DNA of 64,000 bases from contig NZ_RXLO01000004.1 in the NCBI RefSeq assembly GCF_003958645.1, positions 62,001-126,000 on the forward strand. Reading direction: 5' to 3'. The notes under the pieces were generated by a model that did no database searches, was not told the DNA's origin, and saw only the letters and a program-made list of their open reading frames with translations. A program made the position numbers and the translations under genes. The DNA is from Chitinophaga rhizosphaerae. GTDB lineage: Bacteria; Bacteroidota; Bacteroidia; Chitinophagales; Chitinophagaceae. Shown piece by piece: positions 51,364 through 60,708 of this stretch (position 1 is the stretch's first letter; the number at the start of each line of letters is the position of its first letter).

Positions 51364-54300
51364 ATGTTCAAGCGTATCTTCTTACTGAAGTTCCTGCTGT
51401 TGCTGCTATGCGTGAGTGCATACGCCCAGGAGCGCCGCATCACCGGCAAGGTCCGGGAAAAAGACGGCAGTCCGCTGCCCGGCGCCACCATCATTGAAAA
51501 GAGCCACCGCACCAACGGTACGGTTGCTTCGGCCGACGGCTCTTTCGCCCTCACGCTCAAGGGTACCGGCAACGTGATCATCGTCAGCCTCATCGGTTTC
51601 GATCCCCAGGAAGTGAACGTGGCCGGAAAAGATGCCGTAGACATCGTTTTGCAGGTGGGTTCCAAAACCCTTGGCGATTACGTGGTGATCGGCTACCAGG
51701 AAGTATCCCGCCGCAAAAACACCGCATCCATCGCCACCGTGAAAGGCGAAACGATCGAGAACCTCCCTGCCGTGAGCGTAGACATGATGCTGCAGGGCCG
51801 CGTGAGCGGTGTGAACGTGCAGAACTTCACCGGTGAGCCCGGCGTTCGCAACACCCTCGTGGTTCGTGGTAACACCTCGGTACTCCGCGGATACGACGAA
51901 GCCCGCGCCCTTTCCCGCCCGCTGTACGTGATCGACGGCATCCCCACCTCCGCCTCGGAACTGGGTGAAATGGAATCCAACGGCACAGGCACCAACGCCA
52001 TCGCAGGCCTCAACCCGAACGATATCGAATCCATCGACATCCTCAAAGACGCCTCCGCCGCCGCCATCTACGGCTCCCGCGGTTCCAACGGCATCATCAT
52101 CATCAAAACGAAAACCCCCAAACTCGGCAAGCCCCAGTTCAACTTCAGCACCTACCACGGCTTCACCCGCAGGCCCCAACTCGCCGAAGTGGTGGGCGGA
52201 GCGGAAGAACGCCGCCTCAAAATGAAACTCCTCAACCTCTATAATGAATATACAGACAACGAAAACCTGCCGATGATGCTGACAGACAGCCTTAGCCCGG
52301 CTTTCAATAACGCCACCGACTGGCAGGGCATGTTTTACCAGAACGGCCAGATCGACAACTACGACGTGAGCATGTCCGGCGCCAGCGAGATATTCAACTA
52401 CCGCGTCAGCCTCGGGCATTATAAGGAAGACGGCATCATCAAAAAAACCGGGTTCAAGCGCTATACCGTGATGGCCCGCCTCGGCGCCAAATTCACACCC
52501 TGGCTGGAAAACCAGACCCGTATCCGTATTAACCGGACCGACCGGCCCCGCTCGTCTAACGAACGCACGGGCAGCTTCTTCGCCTTCGATACCTATTCCA
52601 TGCCTTCCTCGTTTTTCGGGCTCACAGAAGCGTCGAAAGACTACCTGCTGGGGAACGACCGCGGGCAGAACAAGAACATCAACAACCAGCTGGAACTTAG
52701 CACCGTGTTCAACGTCAGCCTCATGAAAAACCTGCGGTTCAACACCACGCTGACCTATTCCAACGAAAGCCAGGCGCGCAACTTTTACCAGCCCGGCCTG
52801 GTGCGCAACAATACATTCGGTTTCGGGGCGTCCTTCTCCAGCAAAACAGAAGGCATCATCATGTACAACACCCTCGAATATTCGAAAAAATTCGGCAAAC
52901 ATGACCTGAACGGGATCATCGGCCAAAACGCGGAATACACCCAGTACCAGAACACTTTCGCCAGCGCGGACCTCATCCCGAACGATTACATCTGGGTGGT
53001 GAACGTAGCGAACAAGAACTACTCCACCACAAGCTCCCTGACCACTGAAGAGGGCATGCAAAGCCTGTTCAGCCGTATCAACTACTCCTTCAACGACCGC
53101 TACCTGCTGTCGGCCGTGTTCAATTTCGACGCATCGTCCAAGTTCGGTAAAGACAGTCGCTGGGGCTTCTTCCCCTCGGTATCTGCCGGCTGGATCGTGA
53201 GCGACGAGCCTTTCATGAAAGACCTCAACTGGCTGAGCTTCCTGAAAGTGCGCGGCAGTTATGGCGTAACGGGCACCCAACCGCAGCGGAACTACCTCGG
53301 TTACAACACCTATGTCGTGAACCAGGCCAGTTTCCAGGGCAGTATCGGCGCCACCTCCTATAACGGTGTACCGGTTATCCGCCCCAACTATTTCGACGGG
53401 ATCGCGCAGAAAGACCTTTCGTGGGAAGAATCGCGCCAGGGCAACGTTGGTTTGGAAGCAGGGTTCTTCAAAGACCGCATCCGCGTGATCGCAGACCTGT
53501 ACAACCGGAGCACGTCCAAAGGTTTCTTCAGCTACCTGCTCCCCAATTCCAGCGGCTACACCGAAGCGCAGACGAACGCCATCGGCCTCCGCAACGCGGG
53601 CGTGGAACTGACGATCAATACCAGGAACCTCAGTCCGCGCAGCAAACTGCAATGGTATACCGACTTCGTGTTCTCCCACAACCAGAACACCATCACGGCG
53701 CTCCCGAACGGCGGCCGTTCCATCATCTTCAACTACAACACCGGCGTTTACGGGCTGGATTACCTCCTGACCGTGGGCAGGCCGGCGAACCAGTATTATG
53801 TGTTCGAATCGAGGGGGATTTATTCCACCCAGAAAGACATTCCCTTCAACCTGCTGACCGGCCGGTTGCTGACGAACTTCGTGGGATATGAATACCATCC
53901 CGGAGATCCGATCCTCGTGGACCAGGACGGCAACTTCGACATCAAGGAACCGATGGACCAGATCATCGGCGGCGATCCCAACCCGCGGTATTACGGTGGC
54001 CTGAACAACAACTTCGAGTACAAGGGCTTTACGTTCGGCGTATTCCTGAGCTACACCTTCGGCCGTTCGATCATGAACAGCTACCTGAACCGCAGGCTGG
54101 AGTACCTGTTCGAAGGTTCCGGAGATGGTGGTGAAACGGCGTTTTCCCGCAGGGCCATCTTCGACGTGGACAAGCTCAATTACTGGAAACGCGAAGGCGA
54201 CATTGCGGATTACCCCACACTCTCCCTGGTGAGAGACCAGCGTTCTCCCTACCGTTTCCTCGACAAGAACACGATGTACATTGAAGACGGCTCGTATGTC

Positions 54301-54519
54301 CGCATCAAAACCGTGACGTTCGGATACAATTTCCAGAAGCCCATCATCGAGCGGCTGAAATTGAACAGGCTGCGGCTGTACGGGGTGATCGACAACATGT
54401 ACACTTTCCAGCGGAATAACATTCCCGATGCGGAAGCCGTAAATGCTTACGGTGTATATACCGGCGACGGTTATCCGATCCCGATGAAATTCACCCTCGG
54501 CATCGACGTAGGATTCTAG
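51364..54519 (+). CDS. SusC/RagA TonB-linked outer-membrane transporter
   Basis: The start at 51364 (MFKRIFLLKFLLLLLCVSAYAQ) gives 1051 residues. The frame is open from 51271, but that extra part is not a signal peptide. The carboxypeptidase-like domain (RRITGKVREKDGSPLPGATI) is followed by the plug (MMLQGRVSGVNVQNFTG, DIESIDILKDASAAAIYGSR, NGIIIIKTKTPKLG) and the barrel. There is no STN domain. It is the first gene of a four-gene set with SusD, a fasciclin protein and a DUF5007-like protein. Confidence 0.93.
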   Translation: MFKRIFLLKFLLLLLCVSAYAQERRITGKVREKDGSPLPGATIIEKSHRTNGTVASADGSFALTLKGTGNVIIVSLIGFDPQEVNVAGKDAVDIVLQVGSKTLGDYVVIGYQEVSRRKNTASIATVKGETIENLPAVSVDMMLQGRVSGVNVQNFTGEPGVRNTLVVRGNTSVLRGYDEARALSRPLYVIDGIPTSASELGEMESNGTGTNAIAGLNPNDIESIDILKDASAAAIYGSRGSNGIIIIKTKTPKLGKPQFNFSTYHGFTRRPQLAEVVGGAEERRLKMKLLNLYNEYTDNENLPMMLTDSLSPAFNNATDWQGMFYQNGQIDNYDVSMSGASEIFNYRVSLGHYKEDGIIKKTGFKRYTVMARLGAKFTPWLENQTRIRINRTDRPRSSNERTGSFFAFDTYSMPSSFFGLTEASKDYLLGNDRGQNKNINNQLELSTVFNVSLMKNLRFNTTLTYSNESQARNFYQPGLVRNNTFGFGASFSSKTEGIIMYNTLEYSKKFGKHDLNGIIGQNAEYTQYQNTFASADLIPNDYIWVVNVANKNYSTTSSLTTEEGMQSLFSRINYSFNDRYLLSAVFNFDASSKFGKDSRWGFFPSVSAGWIVSDEPFMKDLNWLSFLKVRGSYGVTGTQPQRNYLGYNTYVVNQASFQGSIGATSYNGVPVIRPNYFDGIAQKDLSWEESRQGNVGLEAGFFKDRIRVIADLYNRSTSKGFFSYLLPNSSGYTEAQTNAIGLRNAGVELTINTRNLSPRSKLQWYTDFVFSHNQNTITALPNGGRSIIFNYNTGVYGLDYLLTVGRPANQYYVFESRGIYSTQKDIPFNLLTGRLLTNFVGYEYHPGDPILVDQDGNFDIKEPMDQIIGGDPNPRYYGGLNNNFEYKGFTFGVFLSYTFGRSIMNSYLNRRLEYLFEGSGDGGETAFSRRAIFDVDKLNYWKREGDIADYPTLSLVRDQRSPYRFLDKNTMYIEDGSYVRIKTVTFGYNFQKPIIERLKLNRLRLYGVIDNMYTFQRNNIPDAEAVNAYGVYTGDGYPIPMKFTLGIDVGF

Positions 54520-54542
54520 GCTTCCACTTTAAAAATGACATT

Positions 54543-56069
54543 ATGAAACAATCAAGATATGTAATCGCCGCCGTACTGCTTTGTGCTATCGTATTCGGCA
54601 GCTGTAAGAGAATCCTGGAGCTGGAACCCAAGACGGGGCCTACCAGTCTCACCTTCTGGAAAAACGACAAAGACGCGCTGGCCGGTTTGATGGGAGGGTA
54701 TGCCCTTACCCGCGAAGCCCTCATGGACGAGAACCGCTTCTTCGTGTACGGCGATATTACCGCCAACACGTTCCGCGTCACGTATTATTCCGACTATTCC
54801 ATTCACCAGATCGCCAACGGGGAGCTGGACGGTGTATACTATGGTTACCTGGAAAACCTCCAGAACTGGACCTTGTACTACAAAGCCATCGCCCAGGCGA
54901 ACCTCCTCGTGCAGAAAATCCCCACCATTCCGGATAACGCTTTCGCGATAGGTGCGCAAAAGGCTTACTATACCGGGGAGGCCCATTTCCTCCGCGCGTT
55001 CCTCTATTTCTACATCTCCCGCGTTTGGGGCGATGTTCCCCTGATCCTGGAACCCGTTGAAGACCTCTCCCAGGCAAAAAACATCGGGCGGGAAAAACAA
55101 AGCGTGGTGCTGGCCCAGTGCCTCAAAGACGTGGAATCCGCCATCCAGCTGCTGCCGGAAACGCCGATCCAGACCAACGACCGCGGCGTCCGCGCATCCC
55201 GCGCTTCCGCCCTCGCCCTGAAAGCGCATATCTACGCCTGGATGAAAGATTTCCCCAAATGCGAAGAAGCGACCCGCGACCTGGTGGCCAGTCCCGGCAA
55301 ATACGGCCTGAAGTTCATCACCGACTCCGCCGAATACAACCAAATGCCCATCGGCCGCTCGATGGAAGCGCTTTTCGAAATCAATATCGACGAAAAGCAG
55401 AACGAAGGATCGGGCCCTGACTATTGGGGTAGCTTCCAGGGCATCGGTTCCAAAACGCTGTATGTACCCTACCTCGCCACCCGCGAACCCCGCAATCCGG
55501 ACAATGTGCCCTGGATGGCGCATAAGACGACCTACGAAAACGTGTATTGGGAAGATGGCGACCTGCGCGCCCAGCTCTGGTTCGAGAAAGATCCCAATAG
55601 CTACATGGAAGGCAATTACATGGTGAAGAAATACGCCAACATCACTTACCGCGACGGCGACGTTAGGAAAGCCCCCCGGCAGTCGAACAACCTGCTCGTC
55701 TTCCGCCTTTCCGACGTCATCCTCCTCCGCGCCGAGGCACTGTTCAAAACCGGCAAGGAAGCCGAAGCGCGCGACCTGGTGAACAAGGTCCGCACCCGCG
55801 CCCGCCTCGAAGCGCTCGACGGCACTACGGCTGGCGACGATCTTTACTATTTCATCATCACCGAGCGCCAGCGCGAACTGTTCGCGGAAGGCCATGCGTT
55901 CTGGGACCTCCTCCGCTCCGGGTTTATCAACGATTTCAACGCACAATTCGCCAATGCGACGGAAATGGGATCAGACAGGTATGGCAAGAACTACTGGCCC
56001 ATCCCCCGCGCGCTGTTCAAAGATAACCTGCTGATGAAACAGACGCCTTACTGGAACGGAAGACTTTAA
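54543..56069 (+). CDS. SusD/RagB-family outer-membrane lipoprotein
   Basis: This 508-residue protein has a lipoprotein leader (VLLCAIVFGSCKRI). The SusD fold follows (FWKNDKDALAGLMGGYALTRE, GEAHFLRAFLYFYISRVWGDVPL, FRLSDVILLRAEALFKTGKEAEARDLVNKVRTRARL, TERQRELFAEGHAFWDLLRSG). It pairs with SusC 23 bp upstream to form a substrate-capture complex at the outer membrane. Confidence 0.92.
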   Translation: MKQSRYVIAAVLLCAIVFGSCKRILELEPKTGPTSLTFWKNDKDALAGLMGGYALTREALMDENRFFVYGDITANTFRVTYYSDYSIHQIANGELDGVYYGYLENLQNWTLYYKAIAQANLLVQKIPTIPDNAFAIGAQKAYYTGEAHFLRAFLYFYISRVWGDVPLILEPVEDLSQAKNIGREKQSVVLAQCLKDVESAIQLLPETPIQTNDRGVRASRASALALKAHIYAWMKDFPKCEEATRDLVASPGKYGLKFITDSAEYNQMPIGRSMEALFEINIDEKQNEGSGPDYWGSFQGIGSKTLYVPYLATREPRNPDNVPWMAHKTTYENVYWEDGDLRAQLWFEKDPNSYMEGNYMVKKYANITYRDGDVRKAPRQSNNLLVFRLSDVILLRAEALFKTGKEAEARDLVNKVRTRARLEALDGTTAGDDLYYFIITERQRELFAEGHAFWDLLRSGFINDFNAQFANATEMGSDRYGKNYWPIPRALFKDNLLMKQTPYWNGRL

Positions 56070-56092
56070 TCTCAAATCCTAAACCGACAATC

Positions 56093-56770
56093 ATGCAATC
56101 AAACATAAAATGGATATGGATGTTGTTGCTGGCAGCCACTTTCGCTTCCTGCAAGAAAACCGATTACTTCATCGGCGGCAACCTCCACGATCCCAAATTC
56201 AACGGCACCACATACGAATTCCTGAAAACCAACCCGCTGTTCGACACGCTTGTACTGCTGATCGATAAAACCGGGCTGAAAGATGAAGTCAATGCCGCGG
56301 GCACCTTCTTCGCGCCTACCGACTATGCCATCCAGAATTACGTGAAGAAAGTGGTGCAGGTACGGAAACAGCTGGAAGCGAACGACGAAAACCTGAAGTT
56401 CGAATTCGGCGAGCTGGATTTCCCCAAGTACAAGGATTCCCTCCGCGCTTACCTCTTCCCGCAGAAAATAGAGCGCGCCGCGCTGACGAAAGATGGCCAG
56501 TATTATACGTCCAAAGACGGCGAAAAACGCCACATCACCCTGTGGGACGACCCCAGTGGTTCCTATATCAACGATGGCCTCACCCTCATTCCGCAATACA
56601 TCTACTTCACGAAAGTCATCGGTACGCTCGACCCGCTGATCAACGACGACGTGCCCACCGAGGAGCGGGACAAACGCGTGGTAGTGCAGACTTCCGGCGT
56701 CATTACCAACAACGGCGTCGTGCATGTACTGGCGAACTATCACAACTTCACTTTTGCTGAACTCAATTAA
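56093..56770 (+). CDS. Fasciclin-domain lipoprotein
   Basis: This 225-residue protein has a lipoprotein leader (LLLAATFASCKK). A single FAS1 domain follows, with VNAAGTFFAPTDYAIQNYV and the closing motif VITNNGVVHVLANYHNF. FAS1 domains mediate surface contacts. In SusC/D loci of Bacteroidota they often bind or present a ligand on the outside. It lies 23 bp after SusD. Confidence 0.9.
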   Translation: MQSNIKWIWMLLLAATFASCKKTDYFIGGNLHDPKFNGTTYEFLKTNPLFDTLVLLIDKTGLKDEVNAAGTFFAPTDYAIQNYVKKVVQVRKQLEANDENLKFEFGELDFPKYKDSLRAYLFPQKIERAALTKDGQYYTSKDGEKRHITLWDDPSGSYINDGLTLIPQYIYFTKVIGTLDPLINDDVPTEERDKRVVVQTSGVITNNGVVHVLANYHNFTFAELN

Positions 56771-56779
56771 TTTTTCTAC

Positions 56780-57775
56780 ATGGCTAATAAAATTTTGCAA
56801 CATACGATCCTGGGATGCGCCCTTGCCGCCGTTGCGGCGACAGGCATGGTATCATCCTGTAAAAAGATCCCGGAAGGCTACATCAGCGAGCAGATCCGTT
56901 ACGTGAACGACACCTTCCGCGTATTGCGCGGCACCAACTGGAGCTCCGATCCGAAAGCTTTCGAGCTGGACGGGTCTAACTACCCGATTTCCGTGAAGCT
57001 GACGGAAATACGCGATCTGGCTACCGGAAAAGCTACCGATGTGTTCAGCCAAAAGAACAAGGTGTACGTCTGGACGGCACTCTTCGACCCGTCCAGCGAT
57101 ACAACGGTGGCGTTGCTGAACAAGAAACGCGAGATCCTGGAAATCCCGGCGCTCCAGCTCATGGAAAAATCCGGACAGCTGATGTTCAATGAAGGTACCG
57201 GCAACATTCCGGCGGGCAACTATGCCTTCGACGTGTCTGTCACCAACCAGAGCGGCACCAAAACGTTCCGGGATATTTCCGTGATCCAGCTGCTCGACCA
57301 GGCTTACCGGCAGGAAGGCGCGCCCGGATGCGCGTATTTCATCGACGGCACTAACACCAACGGCGACATGGGCTCTCCTGTCATGTCCGTTAAAAAGCTA
57401 TCCGACGAGGGTTACCAGGTGCGGATCAAGATTACCGACAAAAACGGCAAGGCCTTCAATCCTAAAGCCGGCGAACTGATCAAACGCGGCGACCGCCCGC
57501 TGTTCGAATCCTACGCCAAGTTCCATCCGGTGGAATATACCGATACCACGATGGTCTGCAATTACGAAGTAACGCCGTTCCCCCTGAAGCAATACCCCGG
57601 CTACGGTTACCTCATGTATTACCGTATCCCCAGCCAGTTCGTAACGCTGGACCCTGGCGTGGCACCCACCGACGAGCAGATATACAATGTAAACCCGCGG
57701 TGGACGTTCCGCATTCTCGTAAAAGGCACGTTTGAAGTAACGTTCAAGCTGCCGAAGTGCTCGCGTAAAGCTTGA
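56780..57775 (+). CDS. DUF5007-like outer-membrane lipoprotein
   Basis: This 331-residue protein has a lipoprotein leader (AATGMVSSCKKIPEG). A beta-rich body follows (YVNDTFRVLRGTNWSS, ISVKLTEIRDLATGKATD, HPVEYTDTTMVCNYEVTPFPLKQYPGY). The layout and position resemble DUF5007 partners of SusC/SusD/fasciclin operons. It may bind the same substrate. It ends the operon, followed by a terminator. Confidence 0.8.
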   Translation: MANKILQHTILGCALAAVAATGMVSSCKKIPEGYISEQIRYVNDTFRVLRGTNWSSDPKAFELDGSNYPISVKLTEIRDLATGKATDVFSQKNKVYVWTALFDPSSDTTVALLNKKREILEIPALQLMEKSGQLMFNEGTGNIPAGNYAFDVSVTNQSGTKTFRDISVIQLLDQAYRQEGAPGCAYFIDGTNTNGDMGSPVMSVKKLSDEGYQVRIKITDKNGKAFNPKAGELIKRGDRPLFESYAKFHPVEYTDTTMVCNYEVTPFPLKQYPGYGYLMYYRIPSQFVTLDPGVAPTDEQIYNVNPRWTFRILVKGTFEVTFKLPKCSRKA

Positions 57776-57793
57776 GCCGATCTGTCGACATGA

Positions 57794-57823
57794 AAAAAGG
57801 CCCGGAACGTTCCGGGCCTTTTT
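57794..57823. terminator. Bidirectional intrinsic terminator
   Basis: AAAAAGGCCCGGAA and TTCCGGGCCTTTTT form a 14-bp perfect stem around two bases. It lies between the operon end and the convergent PLP enzyme. Confidence 0.9.
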
Positions 57824-57844
57824 CGTTTATAGCGGTGTAACCTG

Positions 57845-59008
57845 TTAATGGATAGCGCGGAGGGCCAGGGCGAGGTCGCTGATGAGGACGCCCGGCTCTT
57901 CCAGCCCGATGTACAACCGTACCATCCGGTGTTTCGGCACGGCGGGGTCGAATTCGTTTTCCGCCAGGGAAGCGCAGGCCGGGAACGCCAGCGATTCGTG
58001 GCCGCCCCAGGAAACCGCCATGAGAAAGCGTTGCAGTCCGTTGCAGAACGCTTCCACCTGCTCCCGCTTTCCGGCTTTCAGCTGGATGGTGATGAGCCCG
58101 GCTGCGCCGTGCATCTGCTTTTTCGCCAGTTCGTATTGCGGGAAGGCGGGGTCCATCGGGAAAATAACCCTTTCGATCTCCGGTTGTTCCTTCAGCCATT
58201 CGCAGATCGTTTTGGTGCTTGATGCGCTGCGCTCCAGCCGGATTTCCAGCGTGCGGAGCCCCCGCAGCAGCAACCACGCGTTGAACGGCGCGATGCCGCT
58301 GCCGATATTAAGCAGTTCCGACATAAATATCTTCCGGGTCATTTCTTCCCGCCCCGTGAGCACCCCGGCCATGGTATCGCTGTGGCCGCTGATGAACTTC
58401 GTGGCCGATTGCAGGCACAGATCGATCCCCAGCTCGTGCGGGCGCTGAAAAATAGGGGTGCAGTAACTGTTGTCGATCATGGTCACGATCCCCTTTTCCT
58501 TCGCCAGTGCGGCCACCGCGGCAATGTCCTGCAGCTCGAAGGTGAACGAATTGGGAGATTCGAGATAAATGAGGCGGGTATTGGACTGGAGGGCGTTGCG
58601 GAAATTCGCGGTATCCGTTCCGTCCACGAACGTGGTGGTCACCCCAAACCGCGGCAGGATGGCCGTGAACAGCTGGCCGGCCCAGTTGTAGGGATCGCGG
58701 ACAGACACGATATGATCACCCTGCTGTACCTGCGACAGCACTGCCGCAAAGATGGCCGCCGCGCCGCTGCCGAAGATCAGCGCGTCTTCCGCGCCATCCA
58801 GCGCCGCCAGCTTCTTCCGAAGGATATCGATGGTCGGGTTATTGCCCCTCGTGTACAGGAAGCCTTTGTATTCATCCTGCAACAAATCCCGCATCTCTCC
58901 CACCGATTTGAACGCAAAGTTGCTGCTTTGCATGATGGGTGGTGCAATGGCATTGAAATACTGCTCCCGGTCTTCTCCCAGTTGGTTTATTATAAATGAA
59001 AGGTCCAT
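57845..59008 (-). CDS. Cys/Met-metabolism PLP-dependent enzyme
   Basis: This 387-residue protein shows the family signature: TRGNNPTIDILRKKLAALDG (phosphate/cofactor loop), SGAAAIFAAVLS, DNSYCTPIFQRPHELGID and SATKFISGHSD with the PLP lysine K204. The family includes cystathionine gamma-synthase, cystathionine beta/gamma-lyase and methionine gamma-lyase. The exact reaction cannot be settled. The permease gene is 17 bp upstream on the same strand, so the two probably act together on a sulfur amino acid. Confidence 0.88.
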   Translation of the reverse strand: MDLSFIINQLGEDREQYFNAIAPPIMQSSNFAFKSVGEMRDLLQDEYKGFLYTRGNNPTIDILRKKLAALDGAEDALIFGSGAAAIFAAVLSQVQQGDHIVSVRDPYNWAGQLFTAILPRFGVTTTFVDGTDTANFRNALQSNTRLIYLESPNSFTFELQDIAAVAALAKEKGIVTMIDNSYCTPIFQRPHELGIDLCLQSATKFISGHSDTMAGVLTGREEMTRKIFMSELLNIGSGIAPFNAWLLLRGLRTLEIRLERSASSTKTICEWLKEQPEIERVIFPMDPAFPQYELAKKQMHGAAGLITIQLKAGKREQVEAFCNGLQRFLMAVSWGGHESLAFPACASLAENEFDPAVPKHRMVRLYIGLEEPGVLISDLALALRAIH

Positions 59009-59025
59009 ATGTCAAACTGATAGCG

Positions 59026-60351
59026 CTAATCACGCCGCCGTACGGCATAGCGCATGAAAAAATAAATGGGTAGCCCCGCTACAAACCAAAACATCCCTCC
59101 GAGCGCCTGGTTTAGATCTTTTATAAAAATATTGACAGTGACGAATAAATATACGGTGATGAAAATGGCGGGAACGACCGGGTAGAGCTTCATTTTGTAG
59201 ATGCCCGTTCCGTCGAGGTGCGCCGTTTTCTTCCGGAGCACAAATATCGTGGCTGCAGCTGAAGCAAGGCCAATTGAGTCAAAAAGCATGACATATTGGA
59301 TAATATTGTCGAAGTTGCTGAGGAAATACAGCATGCCGACGATGAGGATCGCAAAGGTGGTGAGCGCCACTTCCTGTACCTGGGTTTTGGAATTGACCCG
59401 TCTGAAAACACCCGGCAGAACGCCGTCTTCGGCCATGGCGTAATACATCCGCGGGTTCGACATGAGGTTGACGTTGGCGTATCCCAGCACCGACAAAAAC
59501 AGCAGTACCGAAGTTACCTTGAAGCCATATTCCCCGAAAAACGCTTCGGCCATGCGTGCAGCCAGGGCTTCGGTGGTTTTCAGCTGCTCGAACCCGATCA
59601 CTTTCACATATGCGTAATTGACCGTGACGTACAGCAACAAAATGATCCCGATCCCCAGCAGGATGGCGCGCGGCATGTTTTTCGACGGCTCGCGGACGTC
59701 TGACCCGAAGTTGATCGTTTGCTGATAACCGCCATAGGTGAAGAAAACCGGCACGAGCGCGGCCCCGAAAATATAGGCCCAGCTATGTTCCACCACCGAA
59801 ACGCCTCCCGCGGCCGGGGGCGCCACGTGGCTGCTGAAGGCTGCCAGGCAGAGCAGCAGTACGAGGGTAATTTTGAAAACCGTCAGCACGTTCTGCCAGC
59901 TGGCGCTCATGCGGATACCGAGCATATTAATAATATACAATACGACCACGCCCGTGATGGCGATGGTTTTGCGCCCGCCTTCGTGCTGCATCGATTCCGG
60001 GAGGATCACGGGGCCGATATATTCCGCTCCCACGATGCAAACCGCCGCGATGGAAGCGGCATTTGATATGACAAGGGTCCAGTTGATCATGAAAGAATAC
60101 GCGGGGTGGAAGCCGACCGACAGCACTTTGTAAAACCCGCCTGCCACGGGGAACCGGGAGCCGATCTCGGCATAGGTGAGCGCGCCACAGAGCGTAACGA
60201 GCCCTCCCAGCACCCAAACCATATAGAATAATTGCGGCGTGCCCGTTTCCCGGGCCACGCTCACCGGCGTGCGAAAAATTCCCATCCCGATGACCAGCCC
60301 GACCACGATCATGGTAAGGTCGAACGGCCCGAGTTTCGGTTTGATGCTCAT
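59026..60351 (-). CDS. APC-family amino-acid permease
   Basis: I take the ATG at 60351 (441 residues); an in-frame TTG lies 9 bp upstream. There are about 12 hydrophobic segments and the APC signature IVVGLVIGMGIFRTPVSVARETG near the N-terminus. GGLVTLCGALTYAEIGSRFP is the conserved second-helix motif. It would import an amino acid by proton symport or exchange. It is first in an operon with the Cys/Met PLP enzyme. A cobalamin riboswitch unit starts about 40-60 bp away on the other strand. Confidence 0.88.
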   Translation of the reverse strand: MSIKPKLGPFDLTMIVVGLVIGMGIFRTPVSVARETGTPQLFYMVWVLGGLVTLCGALTYAEIGSRFPVAGGFYKVLSVGFHPAYSFMINWTLVISNAASIAAVCIVGAEYIGPVILPESMQHEGGRKTIAITGVVVLYIINMLGIRMSASWQNVLTVFKITLVLLLCLAAFSSHVAPPAAGGVSVVEHSWAYIFGAALVPVFFTYGGYQQTINFGSDVREPSKNMPRAILLGIGIILLLYVTVNYAYVKVIGFEQLKTTEALAARMAEAFFGEYGFKVTSVLLFLSVLGYANVNLMSNPRMYYAMAEDGVLPGVFRRVNSKTQVQEVALTTFAILIVGMLYFLSNFDNIIQYVMLFDSIGLASAAATIFVLRKKTAHLDGTGIYKMKLYPVVPAIFITVYLFVTVNIFIKDLNQALGGMFWFVAGLPIYFFMRYAVRRRD

Positions 60352-60396
60352 GATATACAAGATAACCGATTAACGCTGTATTTACCAAAATATGCG

Positions 60397-60404
60397 TAGG
60401 TTTG
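60397..60404 (+). promoter_or_regulatory. -7 element TAGGTTTG of the B12 operon
   Basis: An exact match to TAnnTTTG, immediately before the riboswitch. Confidence 0.5.
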
Positions 60405-60595
60405 CGGCCGGTACACGGTTGCCAGGTCCCTTTCCGGGGCCGGCATTAATAGGGAATCCGGTGAAAATCCGGAGCTATCCCCGTAGCTGTAAGCCCGCAT
60501 TTATCGTTTTCCAGGACCCCAGCCACTGTTCCGGCACATCGGAACGGGAAGGCCTCCCGGGAAGCGGGCGAAGCCAGAAGACCTGCCGCATACCA
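60405..60595 (+). promoter_or_regulatory. Cobalamin riboswitch (AdoCbl-type aptamer)
   Basis: The conserved elements are present in order: AATAGGGAATCCGGTG and AAATCCGGAGC, CCCCGTAGCTGTAAGC, CCACTG, and the B12 box GCCAGAAGACCTGCC (60573-60587). A short hairpin follows (60603-60629). It should switch off the BtuB-like operon when cobalamin is high. Confidence 0.93.
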
Positions 60596-60708
60596 CTTTT
60601 AATCCGCGCTTTCGGGTGAAAAGCGGAGGGCATATGCGGCATTGCTGCCATCATACGTACTTTTCAATTCTCCCCGGCGCCACTGATTTTTTACAGTCTA
60701 TGGCCTAC

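Noticed and set aside
51406..53898. Long antisense frame (830 codons) opposite the second SusC
   Set aside because: Antisense of a clear SusC gene with low-complexity Val/Gly/Glu content, so it is a shadow of the real gene.
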